Assembly (NCBI RefSeq): GCF_001866075.3 | Contig: NZ_CP063356.1 | Location: 5,012,164 to 5,076,163 of the forward strand | Direction: 5' to 3' | From: Anaerobacillus isosaccharinicus | Lineage (GTDB): Bacteria; Bacillota; Bacilli; Bacillales; Anaerobacillaceae | DNA: 64,000 nucleotides | Shown here: one piece after another, positions 8,156-17,870 of the stretch | Layout: every line of letters starts with the position of its first letter | How positions within the stretch are numbered: the stretch's first letter is position 1 | Translations under genes and position numbers: made by a program | Notes under the pieces: generated by a model | Database searches by the model: none | Told to the model about the DNA's origin: nothing | Seen by the model: only the letters and a program-made list of their open reading frames with translations

Positions 8156-8692
8156 ATGAACAGTTTTGAAATTACTATGCTCCTTATTTCATTGATCATA
8201 TTAGTCATCGTTATCGGTCAATTTCTGCTCATAATAAAAATGAGAAATGAATACAAAAAGTCACTGGTAACGAAAGAAGATTTTCCCTACTTGGAAGATG
8301 AAACTATTCATGAAAAGTTGAAGGATGAATTAATAGCTACAGTATTATTGAAGATGTTAATGATTCGTAATGCTGTGCAAAAACAAACTTCAAACATTCA
8401 CGTAAAATTAATTGCACGAGCGCCTAAAGATACTGGAATTGATAAGGTCTTACTCACAAAGGTCTTTTCTCCTCAAGAAGTTGAAATCATAAATAAATTT
8501 TGGGAACTTTTTAATCAATATAGAAAAGATTACTGGATAAGTAATAACGGTCACTTAAAAACAGTTTTTTCAGGTGATCTAGACAAGAAAACCGGTGATG
8601 CTGGAAAATTAGTCTTTGCCTCAGACCAACTTGTCCTAAACTTAGATAAACTACTGTCTGATTTCCAGAACAGAAATAAAGAGATCAATTAA
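8156..8692 (+). CDS. Unknown membrane-anchored protein
   Basis: I do not recognise this 178-aa protein. Residues 7-28 form one hydrophobic anchor (LLISLIILVIVIGQFLLIIK). A basic region and a soluble domain of about 150 residues follow, rich in Lys, Asp and Glu and with helical stretches, including HVKLIARAPKDTGIDKVLLTKVF and FWELFNQYRKDYW. It has its own sigma-A-like promoter, a GGAGGAAG Shine-Dalgarno and a terminator that includes its stop codon, so it looks like a monocistronic gene. It is divergent from the DUF1657 gene. Confidence 0.75.
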   Translation: MNSFEITMLLISLIILVIVIGQFLLIIKMRNEYKKSLVTKEDFPYLEDETIHEKLKDELIATVLLKMLMIRNAVQKQTSNIHVKLIARAPKDTGIDKVLLTKVFSPQEVEIINKFWELFNQYRKDYWISNNGHLKTVFSGDLDKKTGDAGKLVFASDQLVLNLDKLLSDFQNRNKEIN

Positions 8693-8716
8693 GGAATTTG
8701 CTTAATTGGTCTTTTT
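8683..8716 (+). terminator. Intrinsic terminator overlapping the stop of the 178-aa gene
   Basis: GATCAATTAAG-gaatttg-CTTAATTGGTC with a TTTTTTG tail. The TAA stop codon lies within the left arm. Confidence 0.9.
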
Positions 8717-8835
8717 TGTTTTTAGAGTAATGATTAATAACAATCGTTTCCGAACACAATAAGATGGAATTTAGTAAAAGATGGCTTTTTTCAGGAAGTA
8801 AAAATCTTAATTGTACAAAAAGGAGTTATTCATTC

Positions 8836-10407
8836 ATGAAGAAATTCGTTTCTTTACTAGTAGTTTTACTATGTATTGCTGGGTGCCAACAGCCCCTTGA
8901 AAACGATGCATCAATAAAAGGGCTTGAAAAAGGAGATAAAGATCCTCGTAAAAAAGTAATTCTAGTCATGATTGACTCAATGACTGGTTCTGTTGTTGAT
9001 CGTACAAAGGAAAAAGGAACCATACCCTCATTACAATTCTTAATGGAAAATGGGCAGTATTATGACGACTTAGTAGCACCATTCCCCTCTATGTCTGTCG
9101 TTATTGAAAGCACATTATTAACAGGAACAATGGCAGATGGGCACCGAATTCCAGGATTAAACTGGTATCACGTAGATGAAGATCGCTATATTGATTATGG
9201 AACAAATATAGAAAAAACACTTAAACTGGGACCGAAACAATCATTTGAAGATTCGGTCTATCACTTAAATAATACTCACCTAAATCAAAATATATCGACA
9301 ATTTTTGAAGAATTACACGATAAAGGGTACACAACTGGCTCGGTAAATTTCATTATTTATCGTGGACACAAATCCCATCCCGTTCAAATCCCGATCATGT
9401 TTCAAGAATTATTAGACTTACCGGAAGCTATGCAAACAAATGGACCAGATCTTTTAGCTTTTGGACAGTTAGTGAAGCCCAAAGCCTTAAAAGATAAAAG
9501 CTTACCAGAATCTATCTTTCGTAAACTAGGTTTAAACGATGAATATTCTGTTGAAGCGACAAAAGCTTTAATTCAGGCAGGCGAACAACCTGATTTCTTA
9601 ACTGTATTCTTACCTGATTTTGACAGAGAGGCCCATGAGCATGGTATTCATTACTTAAAAGGATTTGAAAGAGCTGAAACATTTTTTCAAGAAATTCTTA
9701 ACAGCTATGAAAGTTGGGATAAAGCTCTTGAGGAAAATATATTTATCGTTTTAGGTGATCATGGTCAAGACAAACTACTCGATAACGATGTTCAGTTAAC
9801 CATTGATCTAGAACAAATTTATGAAGGAATATCAGTTGCTCCACTTGGGGAAAAAGTTAGTGATTATGAAATTGCTTTTGCAAATAACCATAGAATGTCT
9901 TATGTTTATGCACCAAACGACCCTAGTTTTTTGCCTCATCTAGCTGAAATGGCCATGATCGATGAACGGATTGCAATAGCTAGTTGGGTAGATGGTGAAT
10001 GGATTTATGTTACATCCCCCGATTATAGTTCATATTTCCGTTTTAAGCCTGGTAACACTTATCGTGACCGTTATGATCAGGGTTGGGATATCGAGGGTGA
10101 TGAAAAAATTGCTTCTATTAAAATTGAAGGACATGTAATAAAATATGCCGAATATCCTGATGTTCTTAATCAGTTGCAATCTGCATTGTATAGTCATGAT
10201 ATCCCTACGCTAATATTGGCAGCAAAGCCTAGCTATCAGTTTTATACAGAAGGTGCCCCTGTCCATGTAGATGGGGGAGAACATGGTGGTATTCATGCGA
10301 ACGATACACTTGCAGCATTAATTATCGCCGGTACTGATAAAAAACCAAACAATAGACGTTTTGTTGATCTAAAGGATTATATTATTGATTTAGTGGAAAA
10401 CCAATAA
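8836..10407 (+). CDS. Alkaline-phosphatase-superfamily phosphodiesterase lipoprotein
   Basis: A lipoprotein signal (MKKFVSLLVVLLCIAGCQQ, acylated Cys at about 17) is followed by a type I phosphodiesterase/nucleotide pyrophosphatase fold. Metal-site motifs are VMIDSM (first Asp), a Ser/Thr nucleophile region FPSMSVVIESTLLTG, LPDFDREAHEHG, LGDHGQD and GGEHGGIHANDT. A frame open from 8764 adds 24 residues without a Shine-Dalgarno; AAAAGGAG before the ATG at 8836 and the lipobox fix the start (523 aa). The substrate cannot be read from sequence. It is convergent with sodF. Confidence 0.82.
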   Translation: MKKFVSLLVVLLCIAGCQQPLENDASIKGLEKGDKDPRKKVILVMIDSMTGSVVDRTKEKGTIPSLQFLMENGQYYDDLVAPFPSMSVVIESTLLTGTMADGHRIPGLNWYHVDEDRYIDYGTNIEKTLKLGPKQSFEDSVYHLNNTHLNQNISTIFEELHDKGYTTGSVNFIIYRGHKSHPVQIPIMFQELLDLPEAMQTNGPDLLAFGQLVKPKALKDKSLPESIFRKLGLNDEYSVEATKALIQAGEQPDFLTVFLPDFDREAHEHGIHYLKGFERAETFFQEILNSYESWDKALEENIFIVLGDHGQDKLLDNDVQLTIDLEQIYEGISVAPLGEKVSDYEIAFANNHRMSYVYAPNDPSFLPHLAEMAMIDERIAIASWVDGEWIYVTSPDYSSYFRFKPGNTYRDRYDQGWDIEGDEKIASIKIEGHVIKYAEYPDVLNQLQSALYSHDIPTLILAAKPSYQFYTEGAPVHVDGGEHGGIHANDTLAALIIAGTDKKPNNRRFVDLKDYIIDLVENQ

Positions 10408-10427
10408 GAAAGTATAGCTTTTTTAGG

Positions 10428-10580
10428 TTGTCTAGCTCCGAGCGCCAGCGGCGAAAAGCAAATAACCTGCCGAGGAAAAAGGATTTCGCTTTTTCTTAGA
10501 CAAAAAAGTGAAAAAGCACACTTTTTTTCTGCCAGAACATTTGCTTTTCGCCGCTAGGCGGGCGCTCTGCGCTTTTCTTA
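10428..10580. repeat. Bacillaceae hairpin repeat (tgtctagct...gcttttctt), copy 1
   Basis: The ends (TGTCTAGCTCC... and ...GCGCTTTTCTTA) match those of the tandem repeats at 29918-30160. Inside, GCGGCGAAAAGCAAAT pairs perfectly with ATTTGCTTTTCGCCGC over a long A/T-rich centre. It sits between convergent genes and could also end both transcripts. I recall similar intergenic repeats in other Bacillaceae, but cannot check a family here. Confidence 0.75.
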
Positions 10581-10592
10581 TTAATTTTCTTA

Positions 10593-11516
10593 TTAAAATG
10601 GTTCCCATTGAATTTGTTGTGCTGATAGAAATCTCTCATTGGCGTGATCCCAGTTAACAACATTCCACCAATTGTCTACGTATAAATCTCGTTTGTTTTT
10701 ATACTGTAAATAATATGCATGTTCCCAAACATCTAAAGGTAAAATTGGAGTTACATCCCATTGGCTTAAGTTTTGATGTTTTTCTGCTTGTAAAATTTCT
10801 AATCTTCTAGCTCTTGGGGCCCAAACTAAAATTGCCCAGCCAACAGCCTCAACATTTTTTGCCGCTTCTGAAAAGTGTTCTTTAAAATTATCAAAACTCC
10901 CAAAATCAACGTCAATTTGATTACTAAGAGCACCTTTAGGATGTCCTCCACCTTTTGGGCTCATGACATTCCAAAAGATTGTATGCAAATAATGGCCAGC
11001 ACCATGAAAGGCTGCTTCTCTTTCCCAATGTTTTATTAAATCAAAATTACCAGTTTGTCTTGCTTTTTCCATTTCTTTTTCTGCTTTATTTAACCCATCC
11101 ACATAGCTTTTATGATGCTCTGCATGGTGTAACCTCATAATCTCTTCATCAATATAAGGCAAAAGCGCATTATAGGCATAAGGGAGCGGTGGTAACCGAT
11201 GTTCTCCAATAGGCACTCTCTTACCCTCAGTTTCTTTTCTTTTTACTACGTTACTTTTTTTATCTGTCACAAAAATATTTTCATCATGGCTAAAAGCATC
11301 GTCATGATTAAATTCCCTATAAAGTTCATTCGCTCTTTTGGATAGGGTCATAATTTCTTCTGAAGAAATATAGGCGTTTCTTTTTTGTAAATTAAGTAAA
11401 CTTCTCTCAAGTAATACAAGTCTTTCTTTATGATCTCTTGTTTTTACAGTTTCTTGTTGATCCCTCGACCAAGTTAATAATTCATCAACAAATTGATTTT
11501 GTTCTAACTGTCCCAT
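10593..11516 (-). CDS. sodF: Fe/Mn superoxide dismutase with N-terminal extension (SodF-like)
   Basis: The enzyme dismutates superoxide. About 100 residues of charged helical sequence precede the SOD domain, which starts at LPPLPYAYNALLPYI. Predicted metal ligands are the first His of LHHAEHH (H130), the His of LHTIFW (H178), and Asp and His of PLDVWEHAYYL (D262, H266). The extension resembles the long SodF of B. subtilis rather than the short SodA. The start at 11516 follows GGAGGG; a GTG two codons earlier is less likely. Fe versus Mn use is not decided by sequence. Confidence 0.88.
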   Translation of the reverse strand: MGQLEQNQFVDELLTWSRDQQETVKTRDHKERLVLLERSLLNLQKRNAYISSEEIMTLSKRANELYREFNHDDAFSHDENIFVTDKKSNVVKRKETEGKRVPIGEHRLPPLPYAYNALLPYIDEEIMRLHHAEHHKSYVDGLNKAEKEMEKARQTGNFDLIKHWEREAAFHGAGHYLHTIFWNVMSPKGGGHPKGALSNQIDVDFGSFDNFKEHFSEAAKNVEAVGWAILVWAPRARRLEILQAEKHQNLSQWDVTPILPLDVWEHAYYLQYKNKRDLYVDNWWNVVNWDHANERFLSAQQIQWEPF

Positions 11517-11683
11517 GTTCACCCTCCATTTATCGTAAATAATCGCACATTATCTAGGTTTACTATATGCCTAGATGAAAGTTTTGTGCTTTTCACTGGC
11601 TTATTTTTTAGAATGACATGAATACAAATATTTGCTCATAAAATGAGAAGAGATAATCATTTTTTTCAAAAAGGGAGGAAGAT

Positions 11684-12493
11684 ATGAAAAGTTATATTGA
11701 GGTATCTTTATTTGAACATCAGTTTTGGCTTCAAGTACTAGGGGACCATGCACGGTTTATTCGTGATGCCCTCTCACCATTAGAGACAGTAGAAATTGAA
11801 AAGGCAAAGTCTTACATTGTTATATTTGACCAACTATTAGCTCAAACCACACCTAAAATTACAACTCAAAATTTAAATACATTGAATAAACACGCTTATG
11901 AATATGCAAATAAAATTAGAGAGTTTAAATTAGACCTCATTAAACAACAGTTAATTGGAGATCTTTCCATTGAATTACCACCAACATTTTTAAACCACAT
12001 GGTAAATGAAGTCGAAGAGTATATTCGTATCCTCCCATATTTACTTGAGGGTGAAAAACCACCATTATGTCACCCACTTCATCACCATCTTGTTTGGCTG
12101 CTAGATGCGGCTGGTCACGCTGATGCAATAACGGGTTCATTAGATTTAGTGGAAAAACAATTGCGGGAAAAAGGCGAGGACTTCACAAAAAGGTTTGAAA
12201 ATTTCTATATTAAAGCTGTTGAGTTAGCTGGTTACTTAAGAACAAATCTCGACTCGTTTCCTGCCCTAGCTAGATTTAATAACCAAGTAGAATTAGAAAT
12301 TGCGGTTTTTAAAGCTTTCTTAAGTGAGTTACTAGAGCTTGAAATGACAAATGTTACGTTAAGTACCCTCTCACCTTTAATGGCAGACCACATGGCTCGG
12401 GAAGAATGTTACTATTTAACGAAGTTATCCGAAAGTGCCAAGGAAGTAAAGGAGCCGCCATGCGATCCGACCAAACCACGAATTGAAAAATAA
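11684..12493 (+). CDS. DUF2935 protein
   Basis: A 269-aa soluble helical protein with two related halves. Each begins with an EHxFWLQ/DHARFIRDAL-type motif (residues 11-28) or its counterpart (LHHHLVWLLDAAGHADAITGSL, about 126-147). The conserved His/Glu spacing suggests a metal-binding or ferritin-like bundle, which is inference. AGGGAGGAAGAT precedes the ATG. It is a single gene between the divergent sodF and the convergent ypuI. Confidence 0.85.
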   Translation: MKSYIEVSLFEHQFWLQVLGDHARFIRDALSPLETVEIEKAKSYIVIFDQLLAQTTPKITTQNLNTLNKHAYEYANKIREFKLDLIKQQLIGDLSIELPPTFLNHMVNEVEEYIRILPYLLEGEKPPLCHPLHHHLVWLLDAAGHADAITGSLDLVEKQLREKGEDFTKRFENFYIKAVELAGYLRTNLDSFPALARFNNQVELEIAVFKAFLSELLELEMTNVTLSTLSPLMADHMAREECYYLTKLSESAKEVKEPPCDPTKPRIEK

Positions 12494-12536
12494 TAATAAG
12501 AGGATGACAAGTAATTTGTCATCCTCTTATTATTTA
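12490..12536. terminator. Bidirectional terminator between DUF2935 gene and ypuI
   Basis: AATAATAAGAGGATGACA pairs perfectly with TGTCATCCTCTTATTATT over an 8-nt loop, with A/T flanks on both sides. Confidence 0.9.
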
Positions 12537-13025
12537 TTTTGTTTGAATTACTTTTGTTTGATAATCTGTTTCGTAATATTCAAGTTCCTCACGAATTGTT
12601 TGATAGGGCCCTTCAATACTGGCCATCATCTCTTTTAACGACTGGGGCACATCGTAAGCAAATTTTATCGCATTTTTACCTGTGTAGGCAGCACGACTAT
12701 CCTCGTACCAATTCTCAATTCTAGGATTAAAAAATTCTTCTACGCAGTTATGATAAATCCAAAACAACGTTTTTTCTGCTGCAGCTTTTCGAAACGTATT
12801 GCCATTTAAAATGACTTCACAAGAGTTTTTCCCCTCATCGCAAAATACATTTATTCTTCTTAATGACACGAGTAAGTCACCATAGTAACCAACTTTTTCT
12901 TCAGTTTTTTCAGCGATCATCTTAGAAACTGTAGTTTCATTTAGAAATTCGCTAACCGCATTGCTAATTTTACTTAGCTTTTCATGTGTTAATGTAATTT
13001 GTCCTTTAACAAGGCTATCACCCAT
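12534..13025 (-). CDS. ypuI: YpuI-like protein (DUF3907)
   Basis: A 163-aa soluble protein of unknown function. Recognisable segments are FWIYHNCVEEFFNPRIENWYEDSRAAYTGKNAI and the start MGDSLVKGQITLTHEKL. A longer frame begins at 13049, but AGGGGGATC lies before the ATG at 13025. In B. subtilis ypuI sits between scpB and dacB; here it still follows scpB, but about 8.5 kb of inserted genes separate it from dacB. Confidence 0.85.
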   Translation of the reverse strand: MGDSLVKGQITLTHEKLSKISNAVSEFLNETTVSKMIAEKTEEKVGYYGDLLVSLRRINVFCDEGKNSCEVILNGNTFRKAAAEKTLFWIYHNCVEEFFNPRIENWYEDSRAAYTGKNAIKFAYDVPQSLKEMMASIEGPYQTIREELEYYETDYQTKVIQTK

Positions 13026-13220
13026 AATGATCCCCCTAGATTTTTTCATTTTGGAGAAGGTTTCAATGACCTTTCTCTCAATAATTACAATCAGTTTATA
13101 CTATTATACGATAAAAGTAGTGCAAGCTGTGAACCTTTTTGTGAAATTATCTTACTTTTCTTATAAGGTATTAAATTAAATAGTGATTGAAAGCATTTCA
13201 TTGTCTTTTGTAAAACAGGT

Positions 13221-13811
13221 CTATTTATCGTCACTCTCAATTAATTCTTTTTGAAATCGTTCAAAAAATAAATCGGCCTCTTCAACCTCTAACTCTTTTT
13301 CAGGAAGTGGCGGTAACTCTTGTAAAGACTTTAGCCCGAAATGATCTAAAAACTCCTTCGTTGTCCCATAAAGAATTGCCCTTCCTGTTCCCTCAACTCT
13401 ACCAACTTCTTTTATTAAAAGCTTCGCAATCAGTGTATGCAATGGCCTTTCCGATTTAACCCCTCTAATTTCTTCAACTTCTGCCCGCGTAATTGGTTGC
13501 TTATAGGCAACAATTGCTAGTGTTTCTAAAGCCGCTTGGGATAATGTTGCTGAATTTGGAGAATTAATTAACCGTTTGAAATAAAGGGCGTGCTCCTGCT
13601 TTGTTGTAAATTGGTACAAGCCTGCCATTTGAACAATTTGTAACCCCCTAGTACTATTACAATAATCTTCCACTAGTTCATGGAGAATATCCTTTATCCA
13701 AATCTGCTCAATTTGCAGTACTTCAGCAATTTGTTTTTCATCAATGCCTTCCTCACCAGAAATAAATAGAAGCCCTTCAATAATTGCCTTCATTTCAAGT
13801 CTATCCAACAA
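13221..13811 (-). CDS. scpB: Segregation and condensation protein ScpB (TTG start)
   Basis: ScpB is the winged-helix partner of ScpA in the SMC condensin complex. The family core SQAALETLAIVAYKQPITRAEVEEIRGVKSE is present. A longer frame reaches 13868 and the first internal ATG is at 13793. GGGAGGAG lies 7 nt before a TTG at 13811, which gives LLDRLEMKAIIEGLLF, aligned with the B. subtilis start, and about 196 aa. It overlaps the scpA end by 11 bp, so the genes are coupled. Confidence 0.9.
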   Translation of the reverse strand: MLDRLEMKAIIEGLLFISGEEGIDEKQIAEVLQIEQIWIKDILHELVEDYCNSTRGLQIVQMAGLYQFTTKQEHALYFKRLINSPNSATLSQAALETLAIVAYKQPITRAEVEEIRGVKSERPLHTLIAKLLIKEVGRVEGTGRAILYGTTKEFLDHFGLKSLQELPPLPEKELEVEEADLFFERFQKELIESDDK

Positions 13812-14565
13812 ATGTACTCTCCTCCCAGCGAGAAACAGAAATATCAGTGAAATTCCCCTCTTGCTCACATATAATCTTCTTTGCTTTCATTAATTCTAAT
13901 ATTGCTAAAAAGGTAACAATTATTTGGCCACGCTCTTCATAATCAAATAATTGAAAGAATGACGTTTTTCCATTAGATAAATTAATTTTATCGATGATTT
14001 CTTCCATTCTTTTCTCAAGAGGAAAATCTTCACGATGTATCTTTGTTTGTTTTGGTATTTTTAATGTCTTTCTTTTCAAAAGCTGATCAAAGGCATCTAA
14101 CATGTCATACAAACTCGCATTAATTCGTTGTGGTTCCTGTTTTTTCTCATCTATGTACGGGCTAAGATCACTAGGCATCTTACTAAAAATTAATCCGCGA
14201 TCAATTTCTCGTTCTTTTAGAGTTTCAGCAGCTTCCTTATACCTTCGATACTCAATTAACCGATTAATTAAATCTTCCCTTGGATCATCCTCATCAATGA
14301 ACTCATCATTTTCACTAAATAATTCATCCTCATGCTTTGGCAGCAACATTTTACTTTTGATCGCAAGTAACGTTGCTGCCATCACCAAATATTCACTAGC
14401 AACATCTAGCTCTAACCTTTGCATTGTATGAATATAATTCATATATTGATCTGTAATTTTGGCCACAGGGATATCATAAATATCAACTTCAGCTTTATTA
14501 ATTAAATGCAAAAGTAAATCTAATGGTCCTTCAAAAGCATCTAATTTAACATTATATTGAGTCAT
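13801..14565 (-). CDS. scpA: Segregation and condensation protein ScpA
   Basis: ScpA is the kleisin subunit that bridges SMC heads. It begins YNVKLDAFEGPLDLLLHLINKAEVDIYDIPVAKITDQY, the conserved N-terminal kleisin motif, and ends with a winged-helix region (FLAILELMKAKKI). The 254-aa length is normal. It is the first gene of the scpAB pair and is divergent from ypuF. Confidence 0.95.
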   Translation of the reverse strand: MTQYNVKLDAFEGPLDLLLHLINKAEVDIYDIPVAKITDQYMNYIHTMQRLELDVASEYLVMAATLLAIKSKMLLPKHEDELFSENDEFIDEDDPREDLINRLIEYRRYKEAAETLKEREIDRGLIFSKMPSDLSPYIDEKKQEPQRINASLYDMLDAFDQLLKRKTLKIPKQTKIHREDFPLEKRMEEIIDKINLSNGKTSFFQLFDYEERGQIIVTFLAILELMKAKKIICEQEGNFTDISVSRWEESTFVG

Positions 14566-14787
14566 TCATTTTCACCATTTTCTAAAAAATGTCTAAATAA
14601 AATTAACTTTGCTAAGCTTATCGCTTGATTCTTCTCTCAAATTAATCCTAAACTATAAAAATGTAATCAATATGAAATTATATCATATTTTTAACCATGG
14701 AATGGAATTATGATATTCTTTAAAATATCATTATTTTTCTTATATGTTAAAATTAATTATTTACGGATTAACGAAAGGTGGAAAACG

Positions 14788-15300
14788 ATGTATCCCCGTC
14801 CAATGATTGATTATTTAGTTTACTTTCATAGCTTTCGTGATTATTTTGAATGTCATGAAGTTTTAGAGGATTATTGGAAAGAAGATGGACAAAAAAATAA
14901 GCTTTGGGTTGGCTTTATTCAACTAGCAGTCGCCATGTATCATCATCGCAGGAATAATTTTGTTGGAGCAGAAAAGCTTCTTGCCCAAGCACTGAAAATA
15001 TTCGAACAGGAAAATAAACAATTAGGCAAATTAGGTTTTGAAACTAACCAATTTATCAATTTGTTAAAGGATAGACAAACAGAAATTAAAACAGGGCTGC
15101 CGTACTCATCACTTGCACTCCCTATTGAAAGTAAAGATGTTCTTGAAGAATGTATAAAAAAATCCCAAGAAAATGGGGTCATTTGGGGTGATAAAAATAG
15201 AAAGATCGGACATGAAATAATCCATAAACATAAACTAAGAGACCGTACAGCCATTATTGCCGAACGAAAAGAGCAACTAAAAAAGAAAAGAGGACTATAA
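14788..15300 (+). CDS. ypuF: DUF309 protein (YpuF-like)
   Basis: The N-terminal DUF309 motif YFECHEVLEDYWK...LWVGFIQLAVAMYHHRRNN contains conserved His/Glu residues that could bind metal. The C-terminal half is basic and helical, ending RKEQLKKKRGL. The ATG at 14788 has AAAGGTGG upstream; a frame from 14710 adds 26 residues that homologues lack. YpuF lies next to scpA in B. subtilis too. The function is unknown. Confidence 0.82.
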   Translation: MYPRPMIDYLVYFHSFRDYFECHEVLEDYWKEDGQKNKLWVGFIQLAVAMYHHRRNNFVGAEKLLAQALKIFEQENKQLGKLGFETNQFINLLKDRQTEIKTGLPYSSLALPIESKDVLEECIKKSQENGVIWGDKNRKIGHEIIHKHKLRDRTAIIAERKEQLKKKRGL

Positions 15301-15376
15301 TTTTTCACAGTCCTTTGAGTCACATTTTGCATAGAACAATGTTGTCTGCACGATTAATACTACATTATTATTGTAA

Positions 15377-15420
15377 AATGAGGATGACTCTTTGCCTTTG
15401 AGTCATCCTCATTCTTTTTC
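15377..15420. terminator. Bidirectional terminator between ypuF and ribH
   Basis: AATGAGGATGACTC and GAGTCATCCTCATT pair perfectly around TTTGCCTTT, and CTTTTTC follows. It lies 6 bp beyond the ribH stop and serves the rib operon. Confidence 0.9.
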
Positions 15421-15425
15421 ATTTT

Positions 15426-15893
15426 TTATTCGAAAGACTTAGAAAGGTTAGCCATTTCAATAGCTGCTGCTGCAGCTTCCCAACCTTTATTCCCTGCTTT
15501 TGTTCCAGCTCTTTCAATCGCTTGCTCAATTGTATCAGTTGTAAGCACTCCGAAAATAACTGGCACTTCATTTTGAAGACTAATTGAAGCTACCCCTTTA
15601 GCCACTTCGCTACATACATAGTCAAAGTGCGGCGTAGAACCTCGTATTACTGTTCCTAATGTTATCACTGCATCGTATTTTTTCGAGCTTGCCATCTTCT
15701 TTGCAATAAAAGGAATTTCAAATGCACCAGGAACCCATGCAATATCAATGTCAGCCTCATTTACACCATGGCGTTTAAGAGCGTCCTCTGCTCCTCCTAA
15801 AAGCTTACTTGTAATAAATTCGTTAAACCTTCCAACAACAATTCCTACCTTTAAACCTGTAGCGACTAAATTACCTTCATAAATATTTGCCAT
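15426..15893 (-). CDS. ribH: 6,7-dimethyl-8-ribityllumazine synthase
   Basis: The enzyme condenses 5-amino-6-ribitylaminouracil with dihydroxybutanone phosphate to form lumazine. Signatures are [32 protein letters not shown] and [21 protein letters not shown] with the catalytic His. It has the normal length (155 aa) and a 60-subunit capsid is expected. It is the last gene of ribD-ribE-ribBA-ribH; the ribT that follows in B. subtilis is missing. Confidence 0.96.
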   Translation of the reverse strand: MANIYEGNLVATGLKVGIVVGRFNEFITSKLLGGAEDALKRHGVNEADIDIAWVPGAFEIPFIAKKMASSKKYDAVITLGTVIRGSTPHFDYVCSEVAKGVASISLQNEVPVIFGVLTTDTIEQAIERAGTKAGNKGWEAAAAAIEMANLSKSFE

Positions 15894-15927
15894 AATTATC
15901 TCTCCTCAAACCATTGGATTATTTTTT

Positions 15928-15980
15928 CTACAAAGCTTAGCCTATAAATTCTACATCTTATATTCTAAATTCTACATTTC
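15928..15980. repeat. Partial heptad repeat (ATTCTACAT type)
   Basis: Several ATTCTACA and ATTCTAAA units lie in the ribBA-ribH gap. They resemble the right arm of the palindromic heptad repeats at 1541 and 32819; the left arm is not clear. Confidence 0.45.
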
Positions 15981-17173
15981 TAAAAGTGAAGCAAGTGACC
16001 TAATTTTTCTTGTTTTACACGCAAGTATCTTTCATTATCACTATTGTGTGGAAGCTGTAAAGCTACTCGATCTACTACCTCTAAGTCATAACCTTTTAAC
16101 CCTTTTATTTTCCTAGGATTATTAGTCAATAGCTTCATTTGTCTGACACCTAAATCACGTAAAATTTGAGCGCCAATTCCGTAATCACGCAAATCAGGAG
16201 CAAAGCCCAATTTTTCATTGGCTTCAACAGTATCATAACCTTCTTCTTGAAGCTTATATGCTTTCATTTTATTAAGTAAGCCAATTCCTCTTCCTTCTTG
16301 ACGCATATAGAGAAGAATCCCCTTACCTTCTTTTTCAATTTGCTCTAGAGCTGCATGAAGCTGTGGACCACAATCACATCTTAAGGAGGCGAAAACGTCT
16401 CCTGTTAAGCATTCTGAGTGAACTCGAACTAACACAGGTTCATCAGGAGTAATTTCCCCCTTAACTAGAGCAATATTTTCTTTCCCATCCATAATATTTG
16501 AGAAACCAATTGCCTTAAAAGTACCATACTCTGTCGGTAATGTTATTTCTACTTCTCGATTAACTAACTTGTCTTTGCGATTACGGTATTGAATTAAATC
16601 TTTAATTGTAATCATTTTTAAATCGTGCTCATCAGCAATCTTTCGTAGATCAGGAACTCTTGCCATCGTGCCATCTTCATTAATGATTTCACATATAACA
16701 CCTGCTGGTTTTGCTCCAGATAATCTTGCTAGATCAACGGCAGCTTCAGTATGACCAGCACGTCTTAACACACCACCATCTTTAGCGACAAGGGGAAAGA
16801 TATGACCTGGCCTTTTAAAATCTGTTCCTTTTGCTTGCTCATCTATAAGAGCTAAGATTGTAGCTGAGCGTTCATGTGCTGAAATTCCTGTAGTTGTCGT
16901 TTTATAATCAACGCTAATTGTAAAAGCTGTCCCATGAGGATCAGTATTATGATCTACCATCGGCATTAATTCTAATTGTCTTGCTCGTTCTTCGGTAATT
17001 GGCGTACAGACTAACCCTCTACCATGCTTAATCATAAAATTAATTACTTCAGGAGTTGCTTTTTCAGCTAGGGCGACAAAGTCTCCCTCATTTTCCCGAT
17101 CTTCATCATCACAAACGATGACCATCTTACCTTGCATTAACTCATATATAGCTTCTTCAATTGGATCAAACAT
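15980..17173 (-). CDS. ribBA: Bifunctional DHBP synthase / GTP cyclohydrolase II
   Basis: The N-terminal half (1-200) is dihydroxybutanone-phosphate synthase ([34 protein letters not shown]). The C-terminal half is GTP cyclohydrolase II with the zinc site [14 protein letters not shown] and RQEGRGIGL. Together they feed both branches of riboflavin synthesis. Its 397 aa match the usual fusion (called ribA in B. subtilis). It is third in the FMN-controlled operon. Confidence 0.96.
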   Translation of the reverse strand: MFDPIEEAIYELMQGKMVIVCDDEDRENEGDFVALAEKATPEVINFMIKHGRGLVCTPITEERARQLELMPMVDHNTDPHGTAFTISVDYKTTTTGISAHERSATILALIDEQAKGTDFKRPGHIFPLVAKDGGVLRRAGHTEAAVDLARLSGAKPAGVICEIINEDGTMARVPDLRKIADEHDLKMITIKDLIQYRNRKDKLVNREVEITLPTEYGTFKAIGFSNIMDGKENIALVKGEITPDEPVLVRVHSECLTGDVFASLRCDCGPQLHAALEQIEKEGKGILLYMRQEGRGIGLLNKMKAYKLQEEGYDTVEANEKLGFAPDLRDYGIGAQILRDLGVRQMKLLTNNPRKIKGLKGYDLEVVDRVALQLPHNSDNERYLRVKQEKLGHLLHF

Positions 17174-17216
17174 AGAAACCCCTCCTCTTTTTCATTTCCC
17201 CAAAAAGTATTGTTTT

Positions 17217-17870
17217 TTATTTATAACCATGATCTTCTAAAAAACTAGCTGTAAGTGTTGACTTACTTTTCCCTTGCTCAAATTTATTCCCAATAAACTG
17301 TTCAATGTATTTACCAATCATATCGCACTCGATGTTTACAACATCCCCAGGACCCTTAAAACCTATAATCGTCTCTGAAATGGTATGAGGAATAATCGAA
17401 ATCGTAAATGTATCATCAGTTACACCAAAAACAGTTAAGCTTGTTCCATCAATGGCAATCGATCCTTTTAAAATAATGTACTTTCTTAACGTTTCTGAAA
17501 CCTTAATTTCATAATAGACTGCATTATCTTGGCGTTGTTTCTTTATAATCTCGCCAATTCCATCCACATGACCGGAAACAAAGTGTCCACCAAAGCGACC
17601 ACCAGCTGCCATCGCTCTTTCTAGGTTTACATTAGAGCCCCGTGTTAAATCCCTGAGACTTGTACTTCTCACCGTTTCTGGCATTAAATCAACTGTAAAT
17701 CGATCTTTATCAAAGGATGTAACAGTTAGACAAACACCGTTAACAGCAATGCTGTCACCTAAATGAACGTCATTTAATAGCTTTTTTGAAGCAATGGTCA
17801 TTACAATTGCTTCACCTGATTGCTTTATTTGTTCAATTATTCCAACTTCCTCAATAATTCCTGTAAACAT
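17217..17870 (-). CDS. ribE: Riboflavin synthase, alpha chain
   Basis: The enzyme dismutates two lumazine molecules to riboflavin. Two lumazine-binding repeats are visible: MFTGIIEEVG...GDSIAVNGVCLTV, and RFGGHFVSGHVDGIG with IDGTSLTV. The ATG at 17870 has AAGGGGGAAGA upstream; a frame from 17897 adds nine residues before MFTGIIEE, where homologues start. It overlaps the 3' end of ribD by 20 bp. Confidence 0.95.
   Translation of the reverse strand: MFTGIIEEVGIIEQIKQSGEAIVMTIASKKLLNDVHLGDSIAVNGVCLTVTSFDKDRFTVDLMPETVRSTSLRDLTRGSNVNLERAMAAGGRFGGHFVSGHVDGIGEIIKKQRQDNAVYYEIKVSETLRKYIILKGSIAIDGTSLTVFGVTDDTFTISIIPHTISETIIGFKGPGDVVNIECDMIGKYIEQFIGNKFEQGKSKSTLTASFLEDHGYK

Noticed and set aside
15300-15425. 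Remnant of ribT between ribH and ypuF
   Set aside because: The gap is 125 bp and mostly terminator; no coding trace of an acetyltransferase remains.
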